The notes beneath the pieces were generated by a model. The model saw only the letters and a list, made by a program, of their open reading frames with translations. It searched no databases and was not told the origin of the DNA. 64,000 bases of DNA from Roseiarcus sp963761435 (lineage in GTDB: Bacteria > Pseudomonadota > Alphaproteobacteria > Rhizobiales > Beijerinckiaceae): positions 82,966 to 146,965 of the forward strand of contig CAVXHJ010000006.1 of the NCBI GenBank assembly GCA_963761435.1, in the 5' to 3' direction. Of this stretch, positions 27,863 to 36,798 are shown piece by piece. How positions within the stretch are numbered: the stretch's first letter is position 1; every line of letters starts with the position of its first letter. The translations under genes and the position numbers were made by a program.

Positions 27863-29035
27863 ATGTTCAGGTACTTCCCGACCAACTACGTCTGGAACCT
27901 CTCCGTCGATCTCGCGATCGAGATGGGCGCCAAGATTGGCGAGATCGAGGAGATGTGCGCGCCTCTGCTGGAGGCCGCCAAGCAGCCTGACGCCTCCGGA
28001 ACAACCGCCTTCCGCGAGACATGGTCGAGAATGGGCGACAAGCTCTATGAGCTTGCCGAAGAGGACGAAGGACGGGGCCGGCTGATTTCAGCCGGTGACA
28101 AGTACGGGCGCGCGGCGACCTATTACCTGACCGCCGAGCGTCTCCAGGCGCACAACGCGCCGGGCCGCCTCGACCTCTACAAGCGCATGCTGTCCGTTTT
28201 CGAGCGCGGCGTGCGGCTTGCGCACGAGAACTGCGAGCGCGTCGAGATCCCTTACGACAAAACCCATCTGTCGGCGCTTTACACGCGCGCCGAAGGCGTC
28301 GAGGGGCGCGCGCCGATCCTTGTCCAGCTCAATGGTCTCGATTCCACAAAGGAGATGAAATACCGCGTCGGCCTGCCGCGCTGGCTCGCCCAGCGTGGCG
28401 TCTCGTCCCTCGTCGTCGATCAGCCGGGAACCGGCGAGGCGCTCCGCCTTCAGGGCCTGCACGCCGTCTACAATTCGGAGATTTGGGCGAGCAAGATCGT
28501 CGACTGGCTCGAGACGCGCGAAGACGTCGACCCGAAGCGGATCGGCCTCGAGGGTGTTTCGCTGGGCGGCTATTACTGCCCGCGTGCCGTCGCCTTCGAG
28601 CCGCGCTTCGCCTGCGGGGTCGTCTGGGGCGCCAATCATGACTGGCGCGACGTCCAAAAGAAGCGCCTCGAGCGCGAGGGCAATTTCCCGGTGCCGCATT
28701 ATTGGGAGCACGTGCGCTGGGTCTGGGGCGCGAAGGACCAGGACGACTTCATGCGCATCGCCGAGAACGTTCACCTCGACGGGGTGCTCGACCGCATCAA
28801 GGTCCCCTTCCTCGTCACCCACGGCGAGAAGGACTCGCAAATCCCGCTGCACTGGGCTCAGCGCACCTATGAGCAACTCGCCAATAGCCCCCAGAGGGAG
28901 CTGAAAATCTTCGGCGAGCGCGAGGGCGGCGTGCAGCATTCGAGCTTCGACAATTCCGCCAATGCCGGGGCCTATATCGCCGACTGGGTCGCAGAGACGC
29001 TCGGCGGCCACACCGCCATCGCCAAAGCCAATTGA
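27863..29035 (+). CDS. Alpha/beta hydrolase of the 2,6-dihydroxypseudooxynicotine hydrolase-like family
   Basis: 390 residues: a helical N-terminal lid of ~120 residues and an alpha/beta-hydrolase domain. The nucleophile elbow is G-V-S-L-G-G with Ser233, and the likely acid and base are Asp324 (H-G-E-K-D-S-Q-I-P) and His359 (G-G-V-Q-H-S-S-F). This architecture is that of DHPON hydrolase and relatives, which cut carbon-carbon bonds next to a ketone in ring-derived intermediates. First gene of the cluster, after a divergent LysR gene; the start is supported by the family N-terminus. Confidence 0.85.
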   Translation: MFRYFPTNYVWNLSVDLAIEMGAKIGEIEEMCAPLLEAAKQPDASGTTAFRETWSRMGDKLYELAEEDEGRGRLISAGDKYGRAATYYLTAERLQAHNAPGRLDLYKRMLSVFERGVRLAHENCERVEIPYDKTHLSALYTRAEGVEGRAPILVQLNGLDSTKEMKYRVGLPRWLAQRGVSSLVVDQPGTGEALRLQGLHAVYNSEIWASKIVDWLETREDVDPKRIGLEGVSLGGYYCPRAVAFEPRFACGVVWGANHDWRDVQKKRLEREGNFPVPHYWEHVRWVWGAKDQDDFMRIAENVHLDGVLDRIKVPFLVTHGEKDSQIPLHWAQRTYEQLANSPQRELKIFGEREGGVQHSSFDNSANAGAYIADWVAETLGGHTAIAKAN

Positions 29036-29048
29036 GAGAAGACGCCCC

Positions 29049-30002
29049 ATGAACATCATCGGACCCGACGCGCTCGCTTTCGGCGTCGACGACGTCGCCG
29101 CCTGCAAGGATTATCTGATCGCCTTCGGGCTGAAGCCTATAGGCGTCGACGAGACCGGCGGCTTCTTCGAGGCCCTCGACGGCACCGGCGTCCTCATCCG
29201 CGGCCGGACCGATCCACGGCTGCCGGCGGCGCTCGAGACCGCGACCATGATGCGCCAGACCGTCTATGGCGTCGCCGACCAAGCGACGGTCGACGCGATC
29301 GGCGACGAGCTCGCAAAGGACCGTCAGGTCAATCGGCTCGACGACGGCGCCGTCGAAGCGACCGACGACCACGGCTTCGCCCTGAAGTTTCAGGTGACGA
29401 AGAGGCGCAAGCTCGACATGGCGCCCGAGATCGTCAATGCGCCGGGCTCCCGTCCCCCGCGCGGCCCCAACAAAATCGGCGTCTGGGAAGAGATGCCCGC
29501 GGCGCCGCGCACCCTCTCGCATGTCGTCTGCTTCGTGCCGGACATTCCCAGCGCGGAGGCCTTCTACGTGAAGCGTCTCGGCTTCAAGGTCACGGACCGC
29601 TTCAACGGCGTCGGCCCGTTCCTGAGGCCGGCCGGCACGACCGACCATCACACGCTCTTTTTCATCCAGACGCCGGTCTACATGAAAGGCTGCGAGCATT
29701 TCGCCTTCCACATGGGTGGCCCCACCGAGCTCATGCTGGCCGGCTCACGTTTCATGCGCGCGGGCTACCAGTCCTTCTGGGGTCCCGGGCGGCACAAGTT
29801 CGGCTCGAATTGGTTCTGGTACTTCAACAGCCCGCTCGGCTGTCACGTCGAATACGACGCCGACATGGACCAGCACGACGATGAATGGTCTCCGCGCGAA
29901 GCTCCCATGGGACCGGAAGGCGCCCAGGCGTTTCTGTTCGAGTACCGCGAGCGCTGGGCGCCGGGCGGTCCGCCTCCCGGCGCGAAGGGGGCGGGCCACT
30001 GA
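29049..30002 (+). CDS. Two-domain VOC (extradiol-type) dioxygenase
   Basis: 317 residues forming two vicinal-oxygen-chelate repeats. The C-terminal domain keeps a plausible iron triad: His158 (L-S-H-V-V-C-F), His217 (C-E-H-F-A-F-H) and Glu268 (C-H-V-E-Y-D). The N-terminal domain looks degenerate, as in extradiol dioxygenases. It would open a dihydroxylated aromatic ring with O2. ATG 29049 follows GAGAAGACG and lies 13 bases after the hydrolase stop; the stop overlaps the next ATG (TGATG). Confidence 0.85.
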   Translation: MNIIGPDALAFGVDDVAACKDYLIAFGLKPIGVDETGGFFEALDGTGVLIRGRTDPRLPAALETATMMRQTVYGVADQATVDAIGDELAKDRQVNRLDDGAVEATDDHGFALKFQVTKRRKLDMAPEIVNAPGSRPPRGPNKIGVWEEMPAAPRTLSHVVCFVPDIPSAEAFYVKRLGFKVTDRFNGVGPFLRPAGTTDHHTLFFIQTPVYMKGCEHFAFHMGGPTELMLAGSRFMRAGYQSFWGPGRHKFGSNWFWYFNSPLGCHVEYDADMDQHDDEWSPREAPMGPEGAQAFLFEYRERWAPGGPPPGAKGAGH

Positions 30003-30337
30003 TGACCCGTCTGATTGGACAGATCGACGATCTTCGCGAGGGGGAAGCTCACGCTTTCGGGCCGTTCGACGGCTCGCGCGTCAAAGCCTTCGCGGTGCGC
30101 AAGAACGGCTGTCTCTACGCCTATTGGGACGCCTGCCCGCACTATGGCGGAACGCCGATGGCGTGGCGCAGCAACGCCTATCTCAACGCCGCCGGCGATC
30201 GCATCGTCTGCGCCTCGCACGGGGCCGAATTCGAGATTGAAACCGGGCTATGCGTCCACGGGGCCGCGCTCGGACTGACGCTTGACCCGGCGCCCATCGC
30301 GGCAACGGCGGACGGCGCGATCGTCTTCAATCCATAA
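30002..30337 (+). CDS. Rieske-type [2Fe-2S] ferredoxin
   Basis: 111 residues, a free-standing Rieske domain with ligands C45-P-H47 and C70-A-S-H73. It begins on the stop of the dioxygenase gene. Such small Rieske proteins shuttle electrons to ring-hydroxylating oxygenases or, with an FAD partner, form part of a monooxygenase. The adjacent FAD enzyme is of the NADH-dependent self-contained type, so the redox partner is not obvious and an oxygenase elsewhere in the genome may be served. Confidence 0.88.
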   Translation: MTRLIGQIDDLREGEAHAFGPFDGSRVKAFAVRKNGCLYAYWDACPHYGGTPMAWRSNAYLNAAGDRIVCASHGAEFEIETGLCVHGAALGLTLDPAPIAATADGAIVFNP

Positions 30338-30356
30338 GGAAGCGGGAGGAAATATC

Positions 30357-31487
30357 ATGCTGGCCAAGGGACTCAAGATCCTCGTCATTGGCGGCGGCTT
30401 CTCAGGCATGACCGCCGCCATCCAGCTGCGGAAGGCGGGCGCGGACGTGGAGATCGTCGAGATCGATCCGGGCTGGCGATCGTACGGAGCGGGGATCACG
30501 CTTGGCGGCGCGACTCTGAGAGCCCTTCGCGAGATCGGCGTCCTCGACGAATTCCTGAAGCGCGGCGACGTAGCGGACGGGCTCGATCTCTTCACCGCAG
30601 GGGGACATAAGATCGCGAGCATTCCGACGCCGCGCCTCGCCGGCCCGGATGTTCCCGGTGCAGGCGCTATCATGCGGCCGGTCCTCGCCGCCATTCTCGC
30701 GGAGGCCACCAAGGTTGCAGGAACGAAGGTTCGGCTCGGAAGCACCTTCAAAGAGATCGCCGACGGCCCCGACATATTGCGCGTGACGTTCAACGACGAC
30801 CGGCAGGCGAGCTACGATCTCGTGATCGGTGCGGACGGGCTCTACTCGGAGACACGGAAAGCGATCTTCCCAGACGCCCCCGCGCCCCGCTACACCGGGC
30901 AGTGCGTGTGGCGGGCCGTTGTGCCTCGCATGGCTGAAGTCAACGCACCGATCATGTGGCTGGGGGACAAGGTTAAGGTCGGCGTCAACCCGGTCTCGCG
31001 CGACGAGATGTATATGTTTGTCACGGAAGACCGGCCGACAAACGACTATATTGATCCTTCGCGGTTCGTGTCCCTGCTGAAGGCCATGATCGCGCCCTTC
31101 GCAGCTCCCATTGTCAGGGCGATCCATGATTCGCTGAACGATCGGTCCCGAATCGTCTACCGGCCGCTGGAGGCGCTGCTTGTGCCTCGCCCGTGGTCGA
31201 AGGGACGCGTCGTCCTTATCGGCGACGCCGTGCACGCCACGACGCCGCACCTCGCCTCGGGCGCCTGCATCGGTATTGAAGACGCCATCGTACTAGCGGA
31301 GGAGATCGGCGCCGCGGACAGCGTCGAAAAGGCGCTGAAAGCTTTCGAGGATCGCCGCTGGGAGCGCTGCCGCATGGTGGTCGAAAACTCCGTGCGGCTC
31401 GGCGAGCTCGAAATCACCAACGGCGACAAGGCCGAGCACGCCGATCTCATGCGGATTTCGATGATCTCGCTGGCGGCCCCGATCTGA
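30357..31487 (+). CDS. FAD-dependent aromatic-ring monooxygenase
   Basis: 376 residues of the salicylate/2,6-dihydroxypyridine hydroxylase type: nucleotide-binding G-G-G-F-S-G at residues 12-17, the middle D-G motif (V-I-G-A-D-G-L-Y-S-E-T-R-K) and the FAD ribityl-binding G-D motif (V-L-I-G-D-A-V-H-A-T-T-P). It would hydroxylate a ring carbon using NAD(P)H and O2, creating the diol that the VOC enzyme could cleave. RBS GGGAGGAA supports ATG 30357. Confidence 0.92.
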   Translation: MLAKGLKILVIGGGFSGMTAAIQLRKAGADVEIVEIDPGWRSYGAGITLGGATLRALREIGVLDEFLKRGDVADGLDLFTAGGHKIASIPTPRLAGPDVPGAGAIMRPVLAAILAEATKVAGTKVRLGSTFKEIADGPDILRVTFNDDRQASYDLVIGADGLYSETRKAIFPDAPAPRYTGQCVWRAVVPRMAEVNAPIMWLGDKVKVGVNPVSRDEMYMFVTEDRPTNDYIDPSRFVSLLKAMIAPFAAPIVRAIHDSLNDRSRIVYRPLEALLVPRPWSKGRVVLIGDAVHATTPHLASGACIGIEDAIVLAEEIGAADSVEKALKAFEDRRWERCRMVVENSVRLGELEITNGDKAEHADLMRISMISLAAPI

Positions 31488-31504
31488 AATCGGCGAACGG
31501 GGGA

Positions 31505-32680
31505 ATGTCGATGAGGACAAGCACGGAGAAATGGCCGGGGCGTATCGCGCTGATGTTGGCTCATTGCGCCGGCATGGTCGACCTTGTCGCCTTGCCGGTA
31601 TGGGTCGGCGCGTTGATCGCGCAATATCATTTTTCCCCGGCGCAGGCCGGCGGCCTCGCGACGCTGTTTCTGGTTGGCGCGGTGCTTAGCAGCTTGTTCT
31701 TCGCGCCACGGTTCAACCGGATCGATTCCCGCACTGCAGCGACCGCCGGGTTCGCGCTCGCGTGCCTAGCGTTTCTGGCAGCGGCGATGGTTTCCGATCT
31801 CACTCCCCTTGCCGCGTTGCATTTCGTAGCAGGCGTCGCAATCGGCTGCGCGCTGAGCTTCACCCACGGCACGATCGCCCACAGCGCCAATCCGCATCGG
31901 CTCTTCGCCATCGTCGGGATGGCGCTCGGTGTGTTTGCAATCGTCTTTCTCGGGACAACGCCCAACCTCATCGCAGCTCTTGGCGGCCCGGTGCTCTTCA
32001 GAACCTTCGCCGTTATCATGGCTATCGCAGCGATCGCAGCGATAGTCACGTTCCCGACGGCGACGGCGCGCAGCGACGAGGACATCATAGAAGAAGTCTC
32101 CCATCTGCGCCCCGCGGTGTGGTTCGGGATCGCAGGCATCAGTTGCATGGCGCTTACGCAGGCGATGATGTTCAGCTTCCTTGAGCGGATCGGCATCGAT
32201 CGCGGCTTTGGGCGGGAGGCTGTAACGGGCGTCTTGATCGCGCTGGGCTTCGCCAACCTCTTTCCTGCGCCGCTTGCCGCGTTCCTCGAAAAGCGCGTTT
32301 CACCGCACGCGGTCCTGTTGGTCGGCCCGATCGTACAGGCCCTGATCGCGCTCGCCATTTCCTTTGGCGTCACCTTTCCTGCTTACGCCGCGCCGGCGGT
32401 CTTCTTTGCCGCAGTGATGATTTTTACCCACACCTTCGCGTTCGGCGTCCTCTCGAAGCTCGATCCGACGGCCCGGGCTCTCGCCGGCACGCCTGCGATG
32501 CTCATGATCGGAGCGGCGGTGGGTCCAATCCTAGGAGGAACGCTCGTACAGGGTTTCGGTTACGGCAGCCTCGGGGTTGTGGCCGTCATTGTCGCGGCGA
32601 TTGCAGTTTTTCTCTTCTCGAGGGTGCACGCGCCGCACGTCCCAGTCCTCGACGCGTCCGACGAGCCAAAGGCAGCCTGA
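31505..32680 (+). CDS. Major facilitator superfamily transporter
   Basis: 391 residues with about twelve hydrophobic segments (two six-helix halves and a loop near residues 185-205). It lies inside the catabolic cluster, 17 bases after the monooxygenase, and most likely imports the growth substrate or exports an intermediate. A second in-frame ATG at 31511 is an equally good start. No substrate-specific motif can be named. Confidence 0.88.
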   Translation: MSMRTSTEKWPGRIALMLAHCAGMVDLVALPVWVGALIAQYHFSPAQAGGLATLFLVGAVLSSLFFAPRFNRIDSRTAATAGFALACLAFLAAAMVSDLTPLAALHFVAGVAIGCALSFTHGTIAHSANPHRLFAIVGMALGVFAIVFLGTTPNLIAALGGPVLFRTFAVIMAIAAIAAIVTFPTATARSDEDIIEEVSHLRPAVWFGIAGISCMALTQAMMFSFLERIGIDRGFGREAVTGVLIALGFANLFPAPLAAFLEKRVSPHAVLLVGPIVQALIALAISFGVTFPAYAAPAVFFAAVMIFTHTFAFGVLSKLDPTARALAGTPAMLMIGAAVGPILGGTLVQGFGYGSLGVVAVIVAAIAVFLFSRVHAPHVPVLDASDEPKAA

Positions 32681-32683
32681 TCG

Positions 32684-33270
32684 ATGAGCGAGGAACCATC
32701 ATTTCCACCGATCCGTCGGATCGTTACCGGGCATGACGATAACGGCCAAGCGATAGTCGCTACGGACGGCCCACTGCCAACCGTGGTCGAACTCTCCGCC
32801 CTGCCGGGAACAGTCTTCCATGAAGTGTGGAGTACGGAGGGCAGTCCGGCCCCGGTTGGAAACAGACCCGATCCATCGACCGGCCCGATCAAATTGCCGC
32901 CGCCGATGCACGGGACGCGGATACGTTTCGTGGACATTCCGCCGGACACCGACGACTTCCTCAATCGGGGCGCCGAGCGGATGAACGCGGCTTTCACCGA
33001 GATCGGCGATGCACACGCCTCGACCGTCAAGGTCGACTCCCCCATCCCCTGATGCATCGCACCGAGTCGGTCGACTACGGCATCGTTATCTCGGGCGAAA
33101 TGACGCTGATTCTGGACAAGGGCGAGACGCTCCTGCGGGAGCGAGATGTCGTCATCCAGCGGGGCACGAACCACGCATGGGCTAACCGATCCGGCAAGCC
33201 CTGCCGGATGCTGTTCATCCTTGTCGACGGCCGCTTCGAGCCAGGGATTCCAGGCGCGAGGGAGGAACTC
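32684..33270 (+). CDS. Cupin-domain protein (frameshifted; may be joined to the FAH gene)
   Basis: A ~195-residue protein: a conserved N-terminal part (R-R-I-V-T-G-H-D, then P-P-P-M-H-G-T-R-I) and a C-terminal cupin barrel (M-H-R-T-E-S-V-D-Y-G-I-V-I-S-G-E and Q-R-G-T-N-H-A-W-A-N). Near 33039-33043 a run of five Cs is one short: the first frame stops at 33052 while the barrel continues in the next frame with H-P-L-M-H-R-T. After the shift no stop occurs before the ATG of the FAH gene (33271), so the repaired gene would read into it. A TGA at 33272 in the original frame, overlapping that ATG, suggests two separate genes. Small cupins of this type accompany aromatic-degradation operons. Confidence 0.75.
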
Positions 33271-34281
33271 ATGAAGTTTGCCACCCATGACGACGGTTCG
33301 ACCGACGGACGACTGTACGTTGTCTCCAGCGACCATGCTCGCGCCGTCGACGCCTCGGCCATCGCTCCGAGCCTGCTTAGCGCGCTTCAGAACTGGCGCG
33401 AGGTGGAAGCGCCATTGAAGCGTCTGTCCGAGGACCTCGACGCCAACCATTCAGCGGTCGGCGTCGTCTTCGAACCGCGGCTGTGCCTGGCGCCGCTGCC
33501 TCGCGCTCCGCAGTGGTGTGACGGATCGGCCTTCCTGAATCACGGCCGCCTGATGGAACGGGCGTTCAACACCCCGCCGATCCCGGACTTCGAGACGATC
33601 CCGGTCATGTACCAGGGCGCAAGCGACGACTTTCTGGGACCTTGTGTCGACACCCCGTTCGCTAGCGAGATGCACGGGATCGACTTCGAGGGCGAGTTCG
33701 GGGTGATCGTCGACGAGGTTCCGATGGGGACGTCCGCGCAAGCCGCGGCGAATTGTATCCGCCTCATCGTTCAGATCAATGACTGGAGCCTGCGCGCGAT
33801 CGGCGCTTACGAGATGCCGCGCGGCTTCGGTTTTCTACAGGCCAAGCCCACGACCAGCTTCGCGCCGATCGCCGTGACGCCGGACGAGCTTGGCTCGGCC
33901 TGGAGGGACGGTCGCGTCGCCCTCCACCTACACGTCGCGCGAAACGGCGAACGCGTCGGCAGCGCCTCTGGGGTCGAGATGGCGTTCTCCTTTCCGGACC
34001 TGATCGCTCACGCCGCACGCACGCGCCGCCTACGCGCGGGCACGGTCATTGGCTCCGGAACGGTCTCAAACAAGGACAGGGCCGCGGGGTCGAGCTGTCT
34101 CGCTGAGAAACGCGTGATCGAGAAGTTGGATCTCGGGGAGGCGCGCACGCCGTTCCTCAAGTTCGGCGATCGCGTCCAGATGGAGGCGTGCTTCTCCGAC
34201 GGGCGCCCAGGACCGTTCGGACGCATCGACCAGAAGGTAATCGGCCCTGAAACCTCAAAGATTGGAGAGAAACGTGTTTGA
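33271..34281 (+). CDS. Fumarylacetoacetate hydrolase family protein
   Basis: 336 residues with the FAH metal-binding signature E140-x-E142 (I-D-F-E-G-E-F-G-V) and a further likely ligand Asp171 (Q-I-N-D-W-S-L). The C-terminal F-x-F-G-D-x-V-Q-M-E pattern is present. FAH-fold enzymes hydrolyse the carbon-carbon bond of acylpyruvates or decarboxylate/hydrate ring-fission products; here it would process a product of the dioxygenase. ATG 33271 has GGGAGGA five bases upstream, although the frame is open through the cupin barrel. Confidence 0.9.
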   Translation: MKFATHDDGSTDGRLYVVSSDHARAVDASAIAPSLLSALQNWREVEAPLKRLSEDLDANHSAVGVVFEPRLCLAPLPRAPQWCDGSAFLNHGRLMERAFNTPPIPDFETIPVMYQGASDDFLGPCVDTPFASEMHGIDFEGEFGVIVDEVPMGTSAQAAANCIRLIVQINDWSLRAIGAYEMPRGFGFLQAKPTTSFAPIAVTPDELGSAWRDGRVALHLHVARNGERVGSASGVEMAFSFPDLIAHAARTRRLRAGTVIGSGTVSNKDRAAGSSCLAEKRVIEKLDLGEARTPFLKFGDRVQMEACFSDGRPGPFGRIDQKVIGPETSKIGEKRV

Positions 34282-34520
34282 CAATGGAGGGATTGGAAAA
34301 CGGGTCGCCGTCATCGGCGCGGGTCCCGGCGGATTGGCGGCGGGGCTAGCGCTGCACAACGAGGGCTATGACGTTCGCGTGCTGGAGCCGATCTCGTCGT
34401 CGGGGCGGATGGCATCCGCTCGGTGGTTTCGCGGAAGCTGTGGGGAGACCCCAAGCTCTTTCCCTTGAATATTGTCGTGAATTTGGGGTTCACCTCGGTC
34501 AAGGGAATTGACCGATCCGT
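34274..34520 (+). pseudogene. Remnant of a second FAD-dependent monooxygenase, internally deleted
   Basis: A GTG start behind GGAGAG gives R-V-A-V-I-G-A-G-P-G-G-L-A-A-G-L-A, the FAD-binding N-terminus. About 40 codons later, near 34390, the frame changes directly to A-D-L-V-V-G-A-D-G-I-R-S-V-V, a motif that belongs ~110 residues further on, and continues K-L-W-G-D-P-K. The middle and the C-terminal two thirds are missing. It therefore cannot make a functional enzyme. Confidence 0.75.
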
Positions 34521-34526
34521 CGGTAA

Positions 34527-34646
34527 GCTCGCCTTGGCGATACGAAGGAGGTGGCGGGCGTCGTCGTCTTTCTCGCCTCCCCGGCTGGGGCGTTCATCAC
34601 CGGCCAGACAGTCGTCGTCGATGGCGGAACACTGATCGGAGACTGA
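34527..34646 (+). pseudogene. C-terminal remnant of a short-chain dehydrogenase (SDR)
   Basis: The last 40 codons of an SDR: L-G-D-T-K-E-V-A-G-V-V-V-F-L-A-S, then F-I-T-G-Q-T-V-V-V-D-G-G-T-L. This is the standard SDR ending, with no Rossmann start or catalytic Tyr/Lys in front. It abuts the FAD-monooxygenase remnant, so one deletion has probably joined two former neighbours. Its TGA touches the ATG of the epimerase gene. Confidence 0.8.
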
Positions 34647-35567
34647 ATGCGCGTTCTCGTTTCTGGCGCTGCGGGCTTCCTCGGTCGGGCGCTCCTTCGC
34701 ACTCTTGCCTCGCGCTCGCGGGACGACCGGATCACGGCGCTGGACATGATCGTCCCCTCATCCGAAGTCGCCACATCCGGTCAGATCTGCTGGCTGACGG
34801 GCGCCATTGGCGAACGAGATGTGATGGAGAAAGCCCGGCTTCAGGAGTTTGACATCGTCTATCATCTTGTCAGCGTCCCCGGCGCTCTCGCTGAACGCGA
34901 GCCCGCACTGGGCCGGCGCGTCAATCTCGACGCGACGCTTGACCTGTTCGATCGGCTGGCTGCGTCCAGCCGTCGGCCGCGGGTTGTTTACGCAAGCAGC
35001 GTCGCAGTCTACGGCGACATGGACGGACAGTCGATCGGGGCTGACAGTCCGACCCGGCCCACGAGCACCTACGGCGCGCACAAGCGGATGGCGGAAATCG
35101 CGCTTGGAGATCATTCCCGGCGGGGCGAGCTTTCAGGAATAGCGCTGCGCCTTCCAGGCCTCATCGCGCGACACGGAAAAGCGACCGGCTTCGGCTCGGC
35201 CTTCATGAGCGAACTGCCGCGGGCCTATGCGGCGGCCGAGCCCTACGTCTGCCCGGTCTCCGAGCAGGCCACCGCATGGTGGATGTCGGTAAGCTGCGCT
35301 GCCAGCAATCTGGCCAGAGCAGCCTCGATCGACGTCTGCGGCGAGCTTCAGCTTCCCGCGCTTCGATTGTCAGTCGCCGAGATCGTCGATGCGCTTTCCG
35401 ATCTTTTCGGGCCCGATCGCCGGGCGCTCGTTTCGTTCAATCCAGACAAGCGCATCGAAGCGCTGTTTGGCCGCTATCCCGAACTGACGACCGCGAAGGA
35501 AGAGGCGCTCGGCTTTGCACACGACGGTACGCCGACAAAGCTTGTCAAGGAGGCCTTAGCGCCATGA
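34647..35567 (+). CDS. NAD-dependent epimerase/dehydratase family protein
   Basis: 306 residues of the extended SDR type: G-A-A-G-F-L-G at residues 7-13, S-S at 117-118 and the catalytic pair Tyr142/Lys146 (S-T-Y-G-A-H-K). The proportions resemble DenD-like (erythronate dehydrogenase-type) members, but the substrate cannot be fixed. Its stop overlaps the start of the cyclase gene (ATGA at 35564-35567), so both belong to the cluster's operon. Confidence 0.87.
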   Translation: MRVLVSGAAGFLGRALLRTLASRSRDDRITALDMIVPSSEVATSGQICWLTGAIGERDVMEKARLQEFDIVYHLVSVPGALAEREPALGRRVNLDATLDLFDRLAASSRRPRVVYASSVAVYGDMDGQSIGADSPTRPTSTYGAHKRMAEIALGDHSRRGELSGIALRLPGLIARHGKATGFGSAFMSELPRAYAAAEPYVCPVSEQATAWWMSVSCAASNLARAASIDVCGELQLPALRLSVAEIVDALSDLFGPDRRALVSFNPDKRIEALFGRYPELTTAKEEALGFAHDGTPTKLVKEALAP

Positions 35568-36355
35568 CCCTCGTATTCCCGAAATTCCGCCTGCTGGACC
35601 TCTCCGTCACTCTCTCCAACAATCCTCACACCGACCCGCCCGGTCTGGGGCCGCAGATCGAATATGCGGACCACAAGCAAGGCCTCGGCGAAATGCTGCG
35701 GATGTTTCCGGGGCTCAAAGCGGACGATCTGCCGGACGGCGAAGCCTGGGGCGTTGAACGCCTGCGCGTAACCGCCCACAATGGCACCCACATTGACGCG
35801 CCGTGGCACTACGCCTCGACGCAGGACCGCGGCAAGCCTGCCATGACGATCGAGCAGTTGCCGCTTGATTGGTGCTTCCAGCCGGGGGTGAAGCTCGACT
35901 TCCGTAGTCGGCGGGATGGCTATGTCGCGACCGCCAAAGACGTGGCGGACGAACTTGACCGCATCGGTCACGCGCTCAAGCCCCTCGACATCGTCGTCGT
36001 CAATACCGCAGCGGGCGCCAAGTACGGGCAGCCGGGCTACGTCGACGCGGGTTGCGGCATGGGGCGGGAGGCGACACTTTACCTGCTTGAGCAGGGGGTC
36101 CGGGTTGTCGGCACCGACGCTTGGAGCTGGGATGCGCCGTTCTCATTCACCCGGCAGCGTTTTGCAGACAGTGGCGACGCTCGGATCATCTGGGAAGGCC
36201 ATAAAGCGGGCCGCGACATCGGCTACGGACAGATGGAGAAGCTGGCCAACCTCAACCAACTTCCCGCCGACGGCTTCTGGATCTCGTGCTTCCCATACAA
36301 GATCGAGAAAGGCTCGGCCGGCTTCATCCGCGCCGTCGCGTTCTTGGATGCGTGA
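35564..36355 (+). CDS. Cyclase-family (kynurenine formamidase-like) metal hydrolase
   Basis: 263 residues with the complete metal-binding motif H72-N-G-T-H76-I-D78-A-P-W-H82. Members include kynurenine formamidase and isatin hydrolase, which open amide bonds of N-heteroaromatic products, and polyketide cyclases. Its presence supports an N-containing aromatic substrate for the cluster but does not prove it. Last gene of the operon, followed by ~440 bases without genes. Confidence 0.88.
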   Translation: MTLVFPKFRLLDLSVTLSNNPHTDPPGLGPQIEYADHKQGLGEMLRMFPGLKADDLPDGEAWGVERLRVTAHNGTHIDAPWHYASTQDRGKPAMTIEQLPLDWCFQPGVKLDFRSRRDGYVATAKDVADELDRIGHALKPLDIVVVNTAAGAKYGQPGYVDAGCGMGREATLYLLEQGVRVVGTDAWSWDAPFSFTRQRFADSGDARIIWEGHKAGRDIGYGQMEKLANLNQLPADGFWISCFPYKIEKGSAGFIRAVAFLDA

Positions 36356-36798
36356 CGGGCAGGCTTTCGAACGTCCACGGCGCGTCGGGCTGATTGCGGC
36401 GCTCCGTCGATTGCAATGAACTTCTATTGAGCGACTTGCGTGAGAGCGGTCATTCGCCTCGCTAAACTTTTTGCCGGCGAGCAGGCGTTCACTCAGGCGT
36501 TCACTTATGAGCAAACCGAATTGGGCCGCTTCCACCACGGCTATCAGAAGCTGACGGCGTCGTTCCAGGGGAGGCGGCGGTCCTGAGATACCACGAGAGA
36601 GAGCGACCGGTGCGCACGGCGAGCGTAAACCAAGTGCGCCAGCCGATCTATCGCTCCGCGGCCGGGCGCCGGCGCAAACATGCTGCGTACTTGCAGCCAT
36701 GGCTTGCCGCGCTGGCGGCTCCCGGCGCGTAGACTTGGAAACGGACCTAGGCGCTTCCCCGCTCTCGCGAATGGCGGCGGGGTGGCGCGTCTGCGCCC
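36356..36798. other. Intergenic region after the catabolic operon
   Basis: About 440 bases between convergent genes. A short open stretch ending near 36586 reads G-Y-Q-K-L-T-A-S-F-Q-G but has no start signal or recognisable family. I see no gene, tRNA or clear terminator. Confidence 0.45.
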
